A stretch of DNA of 64,000 nucleotides from Catellatospora methionotrophica. GTDB lineage: Bacteria > Actinomycetota > Actinomycetes > Mycobacteriales > Micromonosporaceae. Below the pieces are notes generated by a model. It saw only the letters and a list, made by a program, of their open reading frames with translations. It did no database searches and was not told where the DNA came from. The DNA lies in the NCBI RefSeq assembly GCF_011297335.1, contig NZ_JAAOTJ010000004.1, forward strand, positions 124,001-188,000, written 5' to 3'. The translations under genes were made by a program, and so were the position numbers. This document shows, piece after piece, positions 1 to 7,687 of this stretch. Positions within the stretch are counted from its first letter, which is position 1; each line of letters starts with the position of its first letter.

Positions 1-262
1 CGCGCTCTGCTTCACCCAGCTCGTTGCCGGCGGCGGTGAAGTCGATCAGGCACAGCACGTCGCGTACGTGGTGACCGGCCAGCTCACTGGGGCGCTCCAC
101 CGAGAGCAGCCGGATCCAGGCGGTCGAGGCGGCGACGATGACACCGCTCGCGTCGATGACCAAACACGACTCCTCGGCCGAGGAGACCGGGACCGACCAG
201 CTGTGCAGCGGGTCGACGGCGATCGGCTCCAACGGGGAGAGGGAGAGCTCGATGTGGGTCAT
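1..262 (-). CDS. PAS-domain protein, N-terminal part only
   Basis: The gene runs off the left edge of the window, so only about 87 N-terminal residues are present. It starts at the ATG whose complement is at 260-262. After about 26 residues the sequence SCLVIDASGVIVAAS followed by an aromatic and RLLSVE looks like the first strand and helices of a PAS fold, the usual entry to a sensory or signalling protein. The effector domain (histidine kinase, GGDEF, phosphatase) lies outside the window, so the role cannot be fixed. It is only 11 bp downstream of the NERD-like gene on the same strand, so the two may be co-transcribed. The coding frame is well supported; the PAS call rests on the fold pattern. 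Confidence 0.65.
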   Translation of the reverse strand, partial: MTHIELSLSPLEPIAVDPLHSWSVPVSSAEESCLVIDASGVIVAASTAWIRLLSVERPSELAGHHVRDVLCLIDFTAAGNELGEAER

Positions 263-273
263 CGCTGCTCACG

Positions 274-1002
274 TTACCCGCGCGCAGTGCCCTTGTCACC
301 GGGGGCGGCGCCCTCCGGATGCCAGGTGTAACCGCTGCCCGCGGCGTGCGGCTGATTGACCCAGATCGCGGGGTTGCGGGCCACCTGCGACAGCTTCTCG
401 GCGGTCGTGCCGGTGATCCGGCGGCCGGTGGAGTCGAGCACCCTGTCGAGCTCGCGGTACGAGGTGACGATGCATTCCTTGGGCAGGCCGTTGACGCTGA
501 TCGGTCCACTGCCGACGAAGGCGAGCACCGCGAACACCTTGATGTCCTGGCCGACCGCGGCGGAGATCGCCTTCGCGGCCCGCTTGGCGTCGCGCCGGGC
601 CTGCGAGATGTACGGCGGCCGGCGGCCGCTGATCTGCACCACGTCCCCGGCGATGAGCACGCGGCTGCGTCCGTGCTGCGCGAGGCTGACGCTGAAGATG
701 CCACCGGGGCCGATGGCCAGGAAGCCCGCGCTGGACGGCGGGGTCTTGGCCGACTTCTCGGCGGTCGGCGTCTGACTGGTGAGCAGGTCGTGCGGCCACT
801 CAATGACGTGCCAGTCCCGGCCGAGGCGGTGCACCGCGCGGTTCTCGGCGGCGGACATGCGCCGCACGGCGCGGCGGCGGCGGGCCCAGTCGATGGGGGA
901 CCCGGGCGGCGGGGCGGTGTCTGGTCCTGACGGCACCGGCAGGCTCGGGGAGCGTCCGAAGGTCGGGCGCGGGAAGGGCGCACGATCGGGGTAGACGGTC
1001 AT
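274..1002 (-). CDS. NERD-like (nuclease-related) domain protein
   Basis: A 242-residue protein. I chose the ATG at 1002 because GGAGG lies 7 nt upstream; an upstream extension to 1032 has no ribosome site. The first 60 residues are Pro/Arg-rich and probably disordered. Residues about 60-200 have the pattern of the NERD domain: a start helix (AAENRAVHRLGRDWHVIEW), GFLAIGPGGIFSVS, a strand with VLIAGDVVQISGR, then a helix rich in Arg/Ala and KVFAVLAFVG. In canonical NERD proteins an Asp/Glu-x-Lys pair follows the IGPGGVF strand; here the equivalent segment reads SLAQHGRSR, so the nuclease acid residues are not obvious and catalysis is doubtful. No signal peptide or membrane segment is seen. Function unknown. 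Confidence 0.7.
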   Translation of the reverse strand: MTVYPDRAPFPRPTFGRSPSLPVPSGPDTAPPPGSPIDWARRRRAVRRMSAAENRAVHRLGRDWHVIEWPHDLLTSQTPTAEKSAKTPPSSAGFLAIGPGGIFSVSLAQHGRSRVLIAGDVVQISGRRPPYISQARRDAKRAAKAISAAVGQDIKVFAVLAFVGSGPISVNGLPKECIVTSYRELDRVLDSTGRRITGTTAEKLSQVARNPAIWVNQPHAAGSGYTWHPEGAAPGDKGTARG

Positions 1003-1230
1003 GGTGTGCCTCCGGGTGGAACAGACACGCATTGAGTTAGGTGTCCCTTACCGTACGTGTTGTTTTATCGATGTGTCAGGGGGCAAATCTGGCACTCAGC
1101 ACGAATGAATAGATGAATGTCCGATTCAGCTTCATTCCCTGGGGCTCATCCGGCAGGTCTGCCATCTCAGCACCCACGAGATCTTCACGTGCCGGACGGA
1201 GGCTCGGTGGGCACATCGTGGGACACGGCG

Positions 1231-1260
1231 CCGCCCGTGCCACCGGAGCAGCACGGGCGG
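1231..1260 (-). terminator. hairpin downstream of the DUF5926 gene
   Basis: CCGCCCGTGC (1231-1240) and GCACGGGCGG (1251-1260) form a perfect 10-bp stem with a 10-nt loop, 26 bp beyond the stop codon of the minus-strand gene ending at 1286. There is no strong U-tract, which is common for GC-rich actinomycete terminators. Confidence 0.5.
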
Positions 1261-1285
1261 ACCGAAACGTACGTGAAAGAGCAGG

Positions 1286-2164
1286 TCAGCGCAGGGTGAG
1301 CTGGCGGCCGAGCAGGCCCTGCCGCGCCCGGCGCTCGTCCTGCGTGAGCGGGGCGTCGACGGCCTTCGCCGCGGCGTACCGCGTCGCGACCGCGGCCAGC
1401 GGCTCCTCCCAGTCCCCGGCCTCCGGGGCCGACGGCAGGTCCCACACCGGCACGAGCAGCCCGTGCGCCCGGAACATCCCGGCGAACTTGGTCTGCTCGG
1501 TGAGCTTCAGCTCCCCCGCCGCGCTCAGCCGGGCCAGCGCGTTGAGCGCCACGTCCTCGCTGTCGGGCAGGACCCAGCGCACGTGCGACTTCTCCGGAAC
1601 CCGGCACCAGTACGCCGACGGTGCGGCGGCCATCCGCACGGTCGGGTACACCGAGGCGTTGGCGGCGTCCAGCGACGCCGAGACCTCGGCGTCGCGCTCC
1701 TGGTCGGCGTCGAGCCAGAAGTCGAAGCCGTCGTACACCGTGACGTCCAGCGGCGCGTTGACCAGCAGATCCGCCAGGCGCGGGCCCTCGCCGGGCAGCG
1801 GGGGCACGTTCACCGGCGCGCCGGGCTCGCCCTCCAGCGCGCACAGCAGCGCCACGGCCAGGTCGCGGTTCACGTCACCGGAGCGCTCGTGCCGCTGCAG
1901 GCCGAGCAGGATCCGGCCGTCGGTCTTGGTCAGCGCGGGCCACGCCATCGGCAGGATGGTGGCCAGGACGACCTGCCGGTCGCCGTACTTCTCGACGTAC
2001 TCCGGGGCCAGGGTGAGCGGGGCGGTCGCCGCGGGCACCAGCTCGCGCAGCGCCACCAGCTCGGTCTCGGCGGCCAGCCCGTCGAACGGGCGGGCCACGA
2101 AGACGTCACGCACCTTCGGCTGCTTGGGCTGCTGCTTCTTTTCGAGGCGGTTCTTCTTACTCAT
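1286..2164 (-). CDS. DUF5926 family protein
   Basis: A 292-residue cytoplasmic protein with a basic N-terminus (MSKKNRLEKKQQPKQPKVRD) followed by VFVARPFDGLAAETELVALRE, the hallmark of the actinobacterial DUF5926 family. The rest is mixed alpha/beta with no membrane segment, lipobox or obvious catalytic motif. Family members are near-universal in actinobacteria, but their function is not known to me. The ATG at 2164 is the only reasonable start. It lies 33 bp downstream of the ATPase gene ending at 2198 on the same strand, so it may be transcribed with the kinase/ATPase pair. A 10-bp hairpin closes the unit. Confidence 0.85.
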   Translation of the reverse strand: MSKKNRLEKKQQPKQPKVRDVFVARPFDGLAAETELVALRELVPAATAPLTLAPEYVEKYGDRQVVLATILPMAWPALTKTDGRILLGLQRHERSGDVNRDLAVALLCALEGEPGAPVNVPPLPGEGPRLADLLVNAPLDVTVYDGFDFWLDADQERDAEVSASLDAANASVYPTVRMAAAPSAYWCRVPEKSHVRWVLPDSEDVALNALARLSAAGELKLTEQTKFAGMFRAHGLLVPVWDLPSAPEAGDWEEPLAAVATRYAAAKAVDAPLTQDERRARQGLLGRQLTLR

Positions 2165-2197
2165 CGACCGTTCCTAAGCTCGGCGTCGGATCACCGG

Positions 2198-2614
2198 TCA
2201 GCTTAGTTCCGCCCAGACGCTCTGACCCAGACCGTCCCGCTCGACACCCCACCGGACGGCGAGCGCATCGACGATGGTCAGGCCACGGCCGTCCGGGTCC
2301 TCGGCGCCCGCCGTGCGCGGCCGGGGCAGTTGCTGCGCCCCGCCGTCGGTGACACGGACCTCGATGACCTGCTTGGCTTCGACGGTACGCAGCCGCCAGG
2401 CGAGCCGGACCACCCCGCCCGGCAGCGGCTCGGCGTGCCGCACGGCGTTGCCGACCAGCTCCGCGGCGACCGAGACGACATCGGCGAGCAGGTTCGGCGT
2501 GACGGCTCCGGCGAGGGCGGCGGCGAGGCGGTGTCGCGCCTGCTGTGCGCCGCGGGCGTGGTGGGGGACCACCACGCACCAGGCTCGCTCAGCGACAGCC
2601 ATCGACACGATCAT
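2198..2614 (-). CDS. RsbW-like HATPase (anti-sigma regulatory factor type)
   Basis: A 138-residue single-domain GHKL ATPase. The N box is AAELVGNAVRHAEP and the G1 box is EVRVTDGGAQ; the G2 region reads PDGRGLTIVDAL. This is the form of the many small actinobacterial RsbW/SpoIIAB relatives, which either phosphorylate an anti-sigma antagonist and hold a sigma factor, or act in other partner-switching routes. Its ATG (2614-2612) overlaps the TGA of the upstream histidine kinase by the tetranucleotide ATGA, which implies translational coupling. A GTG two codons in (2608) has a better-spaced GGGGAGG, so the exact start is open. No sigma factor or STAS-domain partner is adjacent. Confidence 0.85.
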   Translation of the reverse strand: MIVSMAVAERAWCVVVPHHARGAQQARHRLAAALAGAVTPNLLADVVSVAAELVGNAVRHAEPLPGGVVRLAWRLRTVEAKQVIEVRVTDGGAQQLPRPRTAGAEDPDGRGLTIVDALAVRWGVERDGLGQSVWAELS

Positions 2615-3831
2615 GCCTCCCCGGATGCGCGCGCATCCCTCTTCACGTCACCTCGCGGCAGCCGTACCTCTGCGACCGTACCTCCCCCATCCCGGGGACG
2701 TAAGGACACCCATCCGTTTTGTCGTTCAATAGTCTTTCGGACGAGATAAAGACCCAGACCGGCACCACCGTACCGCCGTCCGTCCCCGCTGTCCGCCTGC
2801 CAGAACCGCTCGAACACCTGGTGAACCTGTTCAGGGGCGATCCCTATCCCCCGATCGAGTACCTGGAAGTACACCGTGCGCCGGTCGTGGCCGGCGGTCA
2901 GCACCACGGCCTGCTCGCGGGCCGAGTACTTGTCGGCGTTGGTCGCCAGCTCGGTCAGCACGTTCGGGATGGTGGCCCGGTCCCCGTACGCCAGCGGCAG
3001 CCGCTCCGGCAGCTCCAGCCGGAACCGGCGGCGCAGGTCGGCGGGCAGGTTCGCGGCCGCGTGGCGAAGCGCTTCGACGAGGTCGAAGGGGCCCGGCGAC
3101 AGCGTGCCGACCGCCGTGTCGGTGCTCGCCGCCAGCAACCGGTCGACCAAACGGGCCAGCTCGTCACTGCGCTGGCCGATCACCCGGGCCGCCTCGCGCC
3201 GGGCCTTGTCGTCGAGCTGGCCCCAGTGGTCGCGCAGCGTGTCGGCGTACCCCTTGATGACCGTGACCGGCGTGCGCAGCTCGTGGCTCGTCACGGCGAT
3301 GAACAGCTCGCGGTCGGCCAGGTCGTCACCGGCGTGCTGCACCGGCAGCCCGGCGCGCTCGCTGTAGAGGCGGCCCACGGTCGCGCCGAGCAGCGCCATC
3401 ACCGCGAGCTGGTCGGGATCGGCGGGCCGCTCGTCGGGCATGAACGCGCCGAGCAGCGCGGGCGTGCGGCCGTCGAGATCGATCCGGTGCAGCAGGATCC
3501 ACCGGCTGCCCAGCGACGTGATCTGGTCGGAGGCCTCGTCGTCGACGGCGCCCAGCTCCACCCGGTAGGTCGCCGGGCCCGGCCGCAGAACCGCGGCCAC
3601 GACCTCCGGCTGAACCGGGCGGCCCAACGCCCAGTCGGCGGTGCCGGTCGCGGCGATGACCCGGCCCGCGCCGGTGCTGTGCAGCTCGGCGACGGCCATG
3701 CCCGGCACGCCCAGCGCGTACTGGCCGAGGTGCATCAGGCGGTCCAGGGCGGGCAGGCCGCCGCGACCGGTGACCGGGTCGTTGAAGAGCGCGGCGATAC
3801 CCAGCGTCAGCTCGCGGTAGGCCACCTCCAC
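2611..3831 (-). CDS. soluble sensor histidine kinase
   Basis: A 406-residue kinase with no transmembrane segment. Residues 1-165 form a GAF-like sensor region. The HisKA helix has SHELRTP with phospho-acceptor His183. The HATPase domain shows N box (ELATNADKYS), G1 (DRGIGI), F box (ERFWQ) and G2 (GGAGLGLYL), all intact, so the enzyme should be active. No response regulator is next to it; instead its stop codon overlaps the start of an RsbW-like ATPase gene. That pairing suggests phosphorelay or partner switching rather than a classical two-component pair (inference). The start at 3831 gives a family-like length, though the first 10 residues are not independently supported. Confidence 0.88.
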   Translation of the reverse strand: MEVAYRELTLGIAALFNDPVTGRGGLPALDRLMHLGQYALGVPGMAVAELHSTGAGRVIAATGTADWALGRPVQPEVVAAVLRPGPATYRVELGAVDDEASDQITSLGSRWILLHRIDLDGRTPALLGAFMPDERPADPDQLAVMALLGATVGRLYSERAGLPVQHAGDDLADRELFIAVTSHELRTPVTVIKGYADTLRDHWGQLDDKARREAARVIGQRSDELARLVDRLLAASTDTAVGTLSPGPFDLVEALRHAAANLPADLRRRFRLELPERLPLAYGDRATIPNVLTELATNADKYSAREQAVVLTAGHDRRTVYFQVLDRGIGIAPEQVHQVFERFWQADSGDGRRYGGAGLGLYLVRKTIERQNGWVSLRPRDGGGTVAEVRLPRGDVKRDARASGEA

Positions 3832-3891
3832 ACGCAGGATCCTGCCTGCCCGAGCAGCGGCGCGCCAGAGTTGTGGCCGATCAGTGATGAT

Positions 3892-4665
3892 TCAACGACC
3901 GAGGTGTGCCAGCACCTCGCCCGGACGGTCCGTGATGATGCCGTCGACACCCAGCTTGAGCAGCAGGTCCACATCGTCGGTGGCGTTGACGGTCCACACG
4001 TAGACCTGGTGGCCGCCGGCCTTCAACCGGCGCACCAGGTCCGGCCGTCGGCGCACCAGTTCCAGGCCCGGCCCGGCGATGCGGGTGCCGAACGGCAGCC
4101 GCCGGATCCGCAGGCCCGGCGGCAGCAGGTCCATCAGCTGCACCGTAGGCAATGACGGGAGCAGCTCGCGGGAACGGCGCACCGCCAGCGGCGAGAACGA
4201 CATCACCGTCACCCGCACCGGCGCGTCTTTGACCGCGCTGGTCAGGCCGTGCCGGTTCAGCACGGCGCGCAGCCGGTACTCCACCGCCTTGCCGTACCGG
4301 TTGGGATGCTTGGTCTCGATGAGCATGCGCACCGGCCGACCGGCCTGGCGCGCGGTGTCTAGCAGCTCTTCCAGGGTCAGCACCCCGGCGGGCTCCCCGC
4401 TGGCGTGCCACGACCCGAAGTCGAACGAGCGCAGCTGGGCCAGCGTGTACGCGGCCACCGGCCCGCGCCCGTCGCTGACCCGGTCGAGCCGCCGGTCGTG
4501 TACGCACACCAGGTGCCCGTCACGGGTGAGCCGCACGTCGCACTCGACGCCGTCCGCCCCCTCGCGCAGCGCGCGGGCGTACGCGGCGAGCGTGTGCTCG
4601 GGCAGCGCGGCCGACGCACCCCGATGGGCGAACACCAGTGGGGACCGGTCGGGGGTGCGACTCAC
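3892..4665 (-). CDS. glycerophosphodiester phosphodiesterase
   Basis: A 257-residue TIM-barrel GDPD that hydrolyses glycerophosphodiesters to glycerol-3-phosphate and an alcohol. The catalytic HRG is at residues 14-16, the metal ligands Glu41 and Asp43 sit in VECDVRLTRDG, and His56 is in VCVHD. The C-terminal barrel strands YVWTVN and GVDGIITDRP are typical. There is no signal peptide, so it should act in the cytoplasm, probably in phospholipid headgroup turnover. The start is GTG at 4665, preceded by GAGGAGAAGGC. It follows the rhodanese region on the same strand order and could be co-transcribed. All catalytic residues are present. Confidence 0.93.
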   Translation of the reverse strand: MSRTPDRSPLVFAHRGASAALPEHTLAAYARALREGADGVECDVRLTRDGHLVCVHDRRLDRVSDGRGPVAAYTLAQLRSFDFGSWHASGEPAGVLTLEELLDTARQAGRPVRMLIETKHPNRYGKAVEYRLRAVLNRHGLTSAVKDAPVRVTVMSFSPLAVRRSRELLPSLPTVQLMDLLPPGLRIRRLPFGTRIAGPGLELVRRRPDLVRRLKAGGHQVYVWTVNATDDVDLLLKLGVDGIITDRPGEVLAHLGR

Positions 4666-4693
4666 GCCTTCTCCTCGTTGCGCTCGCTCACGA

Positions 4694-5032
4694 CTAGATG
4701 ATCTGCGGCGGCAGGCCCTCGGCGACGGCGACGACCGGGCGGCCGGCGGCGGCCCAGCCCATCATGCCGCCGTCGACGTTGGTGACGTTGTCCCAGCCCT
4801 GCTGGCGCAGGTACGACACGACCTGTCCGGAGCGGCCGCCGACCCGGCAGAGCACGAAGACCTCGCGATCGGTCGGCACCTCGGCCATGCGGGCCGGGAT
4901 CTGCATCATCGGCAGGTGGACGGCGTCGGGGGCGTGGCCCGCGGCCCATTCGTCGTCCTCGCGGACGTCGAGCAGGAACGCGTCGGCGGGCACCTCGGCG
5001 ACGGTGGCGGTGGGGATCTGCGCAGCGAACAC
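4694..5032 (-). CDS. single-domain rhodanese-like protein
   Basis: A rhodanese fold of about 112 residues: a first strand with FLLDVREDDEWAAGHAP, then HLP, and the active-site loop LCRVGGRS carrying the sulfur-accepting cysteine. It ends with a helix and GGMMGWAAAGRPV, as in GlpE/PspE-type rhodaneses. These transfer sulfane sulfur or serve as sulfur carriers. A longer reading to 5119 exists but adds about 29 residues with no family resemblance; the GTG at 5032 gives the usual actinobacterial N-terminus FAAQIPTATVAEVP, though its ribosome site is weak. No sulfur-metabolism gene adjoins it, so its partner is unknown. Confidence 0.85.
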   Translation of the reverse strand: MFAAQIPTATVAEVPADAFLLDVREDDEWAAGHAPDAVHLPMMQIPARMAEVPTDREVFVLCRVGGRSGQVVSYLRQQGWDNVTNVDGGMMGWAAAGRPVVAVAEGLPPQII

Positions 5033-5134
5033 GCCTGCAAGTGTAAAGGTCACCAGGAGCCGTCGATCCGGCCGCTCGGTGTCCGGCCGGAGCGCAGCGG
5101 AGGCTGGACGACCGATCAACGCCGCGGAGCGGGC

Positions 5135-6331
5135 TCAGATGGGGTTGACCCATTCGGGATGCTGCTGCACCCAGGTGGCCAGGTCGGCATCGCGCATGGC
5201 GCGGAACAGGTCCTCGGCGCCGTCCTGCAGCAGCACGTACGAGACCCCGCCGATGCTCTGCGCGTACGACGGCACCCGGATGCCGGTGAGCGAGTCGGGC
5301 CGGATGTTGTGCAGCGCCACGATCAGGTCGGTCAGCGTGGCCTGGCCCGTGTCGAGGGTGAGCGACTGCCCGATGCCCCGGATGAACTGGTCCAGCTTGA
5401 CCGGGTTGCGGGTGACCCCGCTGTCCAGCGCCTTGCTCAGGATCGCCTTCACCAGCTGCTGCTGGTGGCGTTGCCGGTCGAAGTCGCCACCGGGCAGGCC
5501 GTAGCGCTGGCGCGAGTAGTCCAGCGCCTCCTCGCCGTTCATCTGGCGGCAGCCGACGGTGAACAGGCGCTTGGTGTGGATCGAGCGCACCTCGGTGTCG
5601 ACGCACATGTTCACCCCGCCGAGGCTGTTGATGACCTGGGTGAACCCGCCGAAGTCGACCACCGCGGCACCGTCGAACCGCATCCCGGTGAGCTGGGTGA
5701 GGGTCGCCGAGAGCAGTTGCACCCCGCCGCTGCCGCCCCCACCGGCCTCGAACGCCGCGTTGATGCGCTGACGCCCGCCGCCGAACGGGCTGCCGTTTGC
5801 GGCGGGTATCTCCACGCGCAGGTCACGCGGGATCGAGATGACGTAGGCGTGGTTGAGCTCGCGGTCGACCTGCACGACGAGGATGGTGTCCGAGCGCTGG
5901 CCCCCGCCGGGGTTCGAGGTGCGCAGGTCGGAGCCGATGAGCAGGTAGTTCAGCGGGCCGCTGAGCTTGCGCCAGCCGACGTACGCGTCGCCGTCGTCGC
6001 GGGCGCTGGGGTCGAGCAGCACGTCACGGCTGACGCTGGACTCGTAGCGGTGTACCAGCGCCTGCCCGGCGACCAGGCCTCCGCCGGCCAGCAGCACGAG
6101 GCCCACCAGGACGGCGATCAGCGCGTGCGGCCAGCGCCGGCGGCGGTGCGGTTCGGGCCGGGGCGTACGGGCGGCACGGTGGCTGTGTGCCCGCCCGCTG
6201 TCGGGCCAGCCGAGTCCGGATCGTGGCGACGCGTGTCCGGGCGGTGCCACCGAGGCGGAGGGCCAGCCGACGCCGGTGTCCCGGTCGGGTTTCCCACCGC
6301 CGTCACCGGAACGCCACGCGGAGCTGGCCAT
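5135..6331 (-). CDS. LCP family cell-wall glycopolymer ligase (1 of 4 in cluster)
   Basis: A 398-residue LytR-CpsA-Psr protein. A basic, Pro/Arg-rich cytoplasmic head of about 68 residues is followed by one membrane segment (ALIAVLVGLVLLAGGGLVAG) and an extracellular LCP domain. Diagnostic motifs are LIGSDLR, RSDTILVVQVD, SIPRDLRVEIP, RINAAF, VVDFGGF and ALDYSRQR, with DFDRQRHQQQLVKAI near the polyprenyl-phosphate site. The family transfers polyprenyl-phosphate-linked glycopolymers to peptidoglycan, outside the membrane. GGGGAGGC precedes the ATG. It is the last of four LCP genes in a row on this strand; which glycopolymer it handles cannot be told from the sequence. Confidence 0.92.
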   Translation of the reverse strand: MASSAWRSGDGGGKPDRDTGVGWPSASVAPPGHASPRSGLGWPDSGRAHSHRAARTPRPEPHRRRRWPHALIAVLVGLVLLAGGGLVAGQALVHRYESSVSRDVLLDPSARDDGDAYVGWRKLSGPLNYLLIGSDLRTSNPGGGQRSDTILVVQVDRELNHAYVISIPRDLRVEIPAANGSPFGGGRQRINAAFEAGGGGSGGVQLLSATLTQLTGMRFDGAAVVDFGGFTQVINSLGGVNMCVDTEVRSIHTKRLFTVGCRQMNGEEALDYSRQRYGLPGGDFDRQRHQQQLVKAILSKALDSGVTRNPVKLDQFIRGIGQSLTLDTGQATLTDLIVALHNIRPDSLTGIRVPSYAQSIGGVSYVLLQDGAEDLFRAMRDADLATWVQQHPEWVNPI

Positions 6332-6407
6332 GCCCGCCTCCCCGGGAGCGAGAAATCCTCACTCTCAGCGTATGGACCGCTCACTCCCGGAGGCGTTGAA
6401 TCCGAAA

Positions 6408-7637
6408 TTACTTCTCGTTGTTGACGACCTCTGGATGCAGAAGTACGAAGTTGCCCAGTTTGTCGTTCTTTGCGGCCCGGAACATGTCCTTGGTGTCCTC
6501 GCCAAGGCCCTCGCCCTGGTACTTCCCATTGACGATGATGCTCTTGTACGTGCCCGCGTTGGTCTTGAGCAGCACCAGGTCCGCGCCGGCCATGTCCTTC
6601 ATGGTGAAGAGGAAGTCGGTGACGCCCATCCCTTTCGGCAGGCTGAGCAGCATGGACTTGCCCACAGCGCTGATCAGCTCATTGACCTTGCCGAAGTCGG
6701 TGAGCACCCCGGCGGACCCGGCCTTCTTCGCCATCGCCTTGATCAGCTGCTGCTGGTGGCGCTGGCGGCCGTAGTCACCGGACCCGTCCGGCAGGTATCG
6801 CTGCCGTGCGTAGTCCAGGGCCTCCCAGCCCGCCATCTCCCGGCAGCCGGGCTTGTGCAGGAAGCGCGGGTTACCGCTGCGGCGCGCGTAGCTGTCCGCC
6901 TCGTGCTCGTCGGCGATGCCGCCGATGTACTTCGGCTTTCCCTTGACCATGTAGTTGTGGATCGACTTGGTCGGTGCCTCCACGCACATCGGCACCGTGC
7001 CGAGCGCGTCGATGAAAGTCTTGAAGCCGCCGAAGTCGATGACCGCCGCCGCCTGGAACGTCATCCCACCGGCCAGTTTGCTGATCGACTTGGCCGCCGA
7101 CTTGAGGCCGCCCTTCCAGTCGCCGTTGCTGCCCAGGCCGTTCGTGAAAGCGCCGTTGATCTTCTGCTGGGAGCCGGGGATGTTCACGTCGCGCGGCACC
7201 GACATCAGGTAGGCCTGATCGTGGTTCTGCGACACGTGCAGGATGAGGATGGTGTCGGAGCGGGCGTTCGTCGCGTCCTGGCCGGCGCGGGTGTCGATGC
7301 CCAGCAGCAGGATGTTGAACGCGCCCTCGAACGCCTTACCGGCCGGTGCGGCGGGTGCTGCGGAGGTCTCCGGGTCGACCAGGTCGCCGCTCTCCGAGAC
7401 CTGGATGTTGCCCTCGATGTTGCCGACGATCGTCTTGACCCCGATGATCGCCCCACCGGAGATCATCATCAGCAGCGCGCCGAAGGTGATCGCCAGCTTG
7501 GCCGACAGCGGGGTGCCGCGCTTCTTCTTTCCTCTGCCCGTCCCGGCGGAGGGCTGGTCCGCGTCGTTGCCCTTGCGAGCGCGTTGTCGCGGCACCGAGC
7601 CCCGTTGCTCGTTCTTGTTCAGCGTCGGTGTCGCCAC
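6408..7637 (-). CDS. LCP family cell-wall glycopolymer ligase (2 of 4)
   Basis: A 409-residue LCP protein. I place the start at GTG 7637 because GGGGAG stands 5 nt upstream; a longer frame to 7691 overlaps the neighbour's end and lacks support. The head is Lys/Arg-rich (about 55 residues), then a membrane segment beginning KLAITFGALLMMISGGAII and an extracellular LCP domain with LLLGIDTR, RSDTILILHV, SVPRDVNIPG, KINGAF, VIDFGGF and ALDYARQR followed by DYGRQRHQQQLIKAM. It is very similar to the next gene upstream, including the SAKLAITFGALLMM-type membrane anchor and the HPEVVN(N)-type ending, so the two arose by tandem duplication. It is probably in one transcript with it (50-bp gap). Confidence 0.92.
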   Translation of the reverse strand: MATPTLNKNEQRGSVPRQRARKGNDADQPSAGTGRGKKKRGTPLSAKLAITFGALLMMISGGAIIGVKTIVGNIEGNIQVSESGDLVDPETSAAPAAPAGKAFEGAFNILLLGIDTRAGQDATNARSDTILILHVSQNHDQAYLMSVPRDVNIPGSQQKINGAFTNGLGSNGDWKGGLKSAAKSISKLAGGMTFQAAAVIDFGGFKTFIDALGTVPMCVEAPTKSIHNYMVKGKPKYIGGIADEHEADSYARRSGNPRFLHKPGCREMAGWEALDYARQRYLPDGSGDYGRQRHQQQLIKAMAKKAGSAGVLTDFGKVNELISAVGKSMLLSLPKGMGVTDFLFTMKDMAGADLVLLKTNAGTYKSIIVNGKYQGEGLGEDTKDMFRAAKNDKLGNFVLLHPEVVNNEK

Positions 7638-7687
7638 GTGACTCCCCAGGTCCGGTGCGTGGTGTTGGTCGCCGTTACGTGGCGCGG

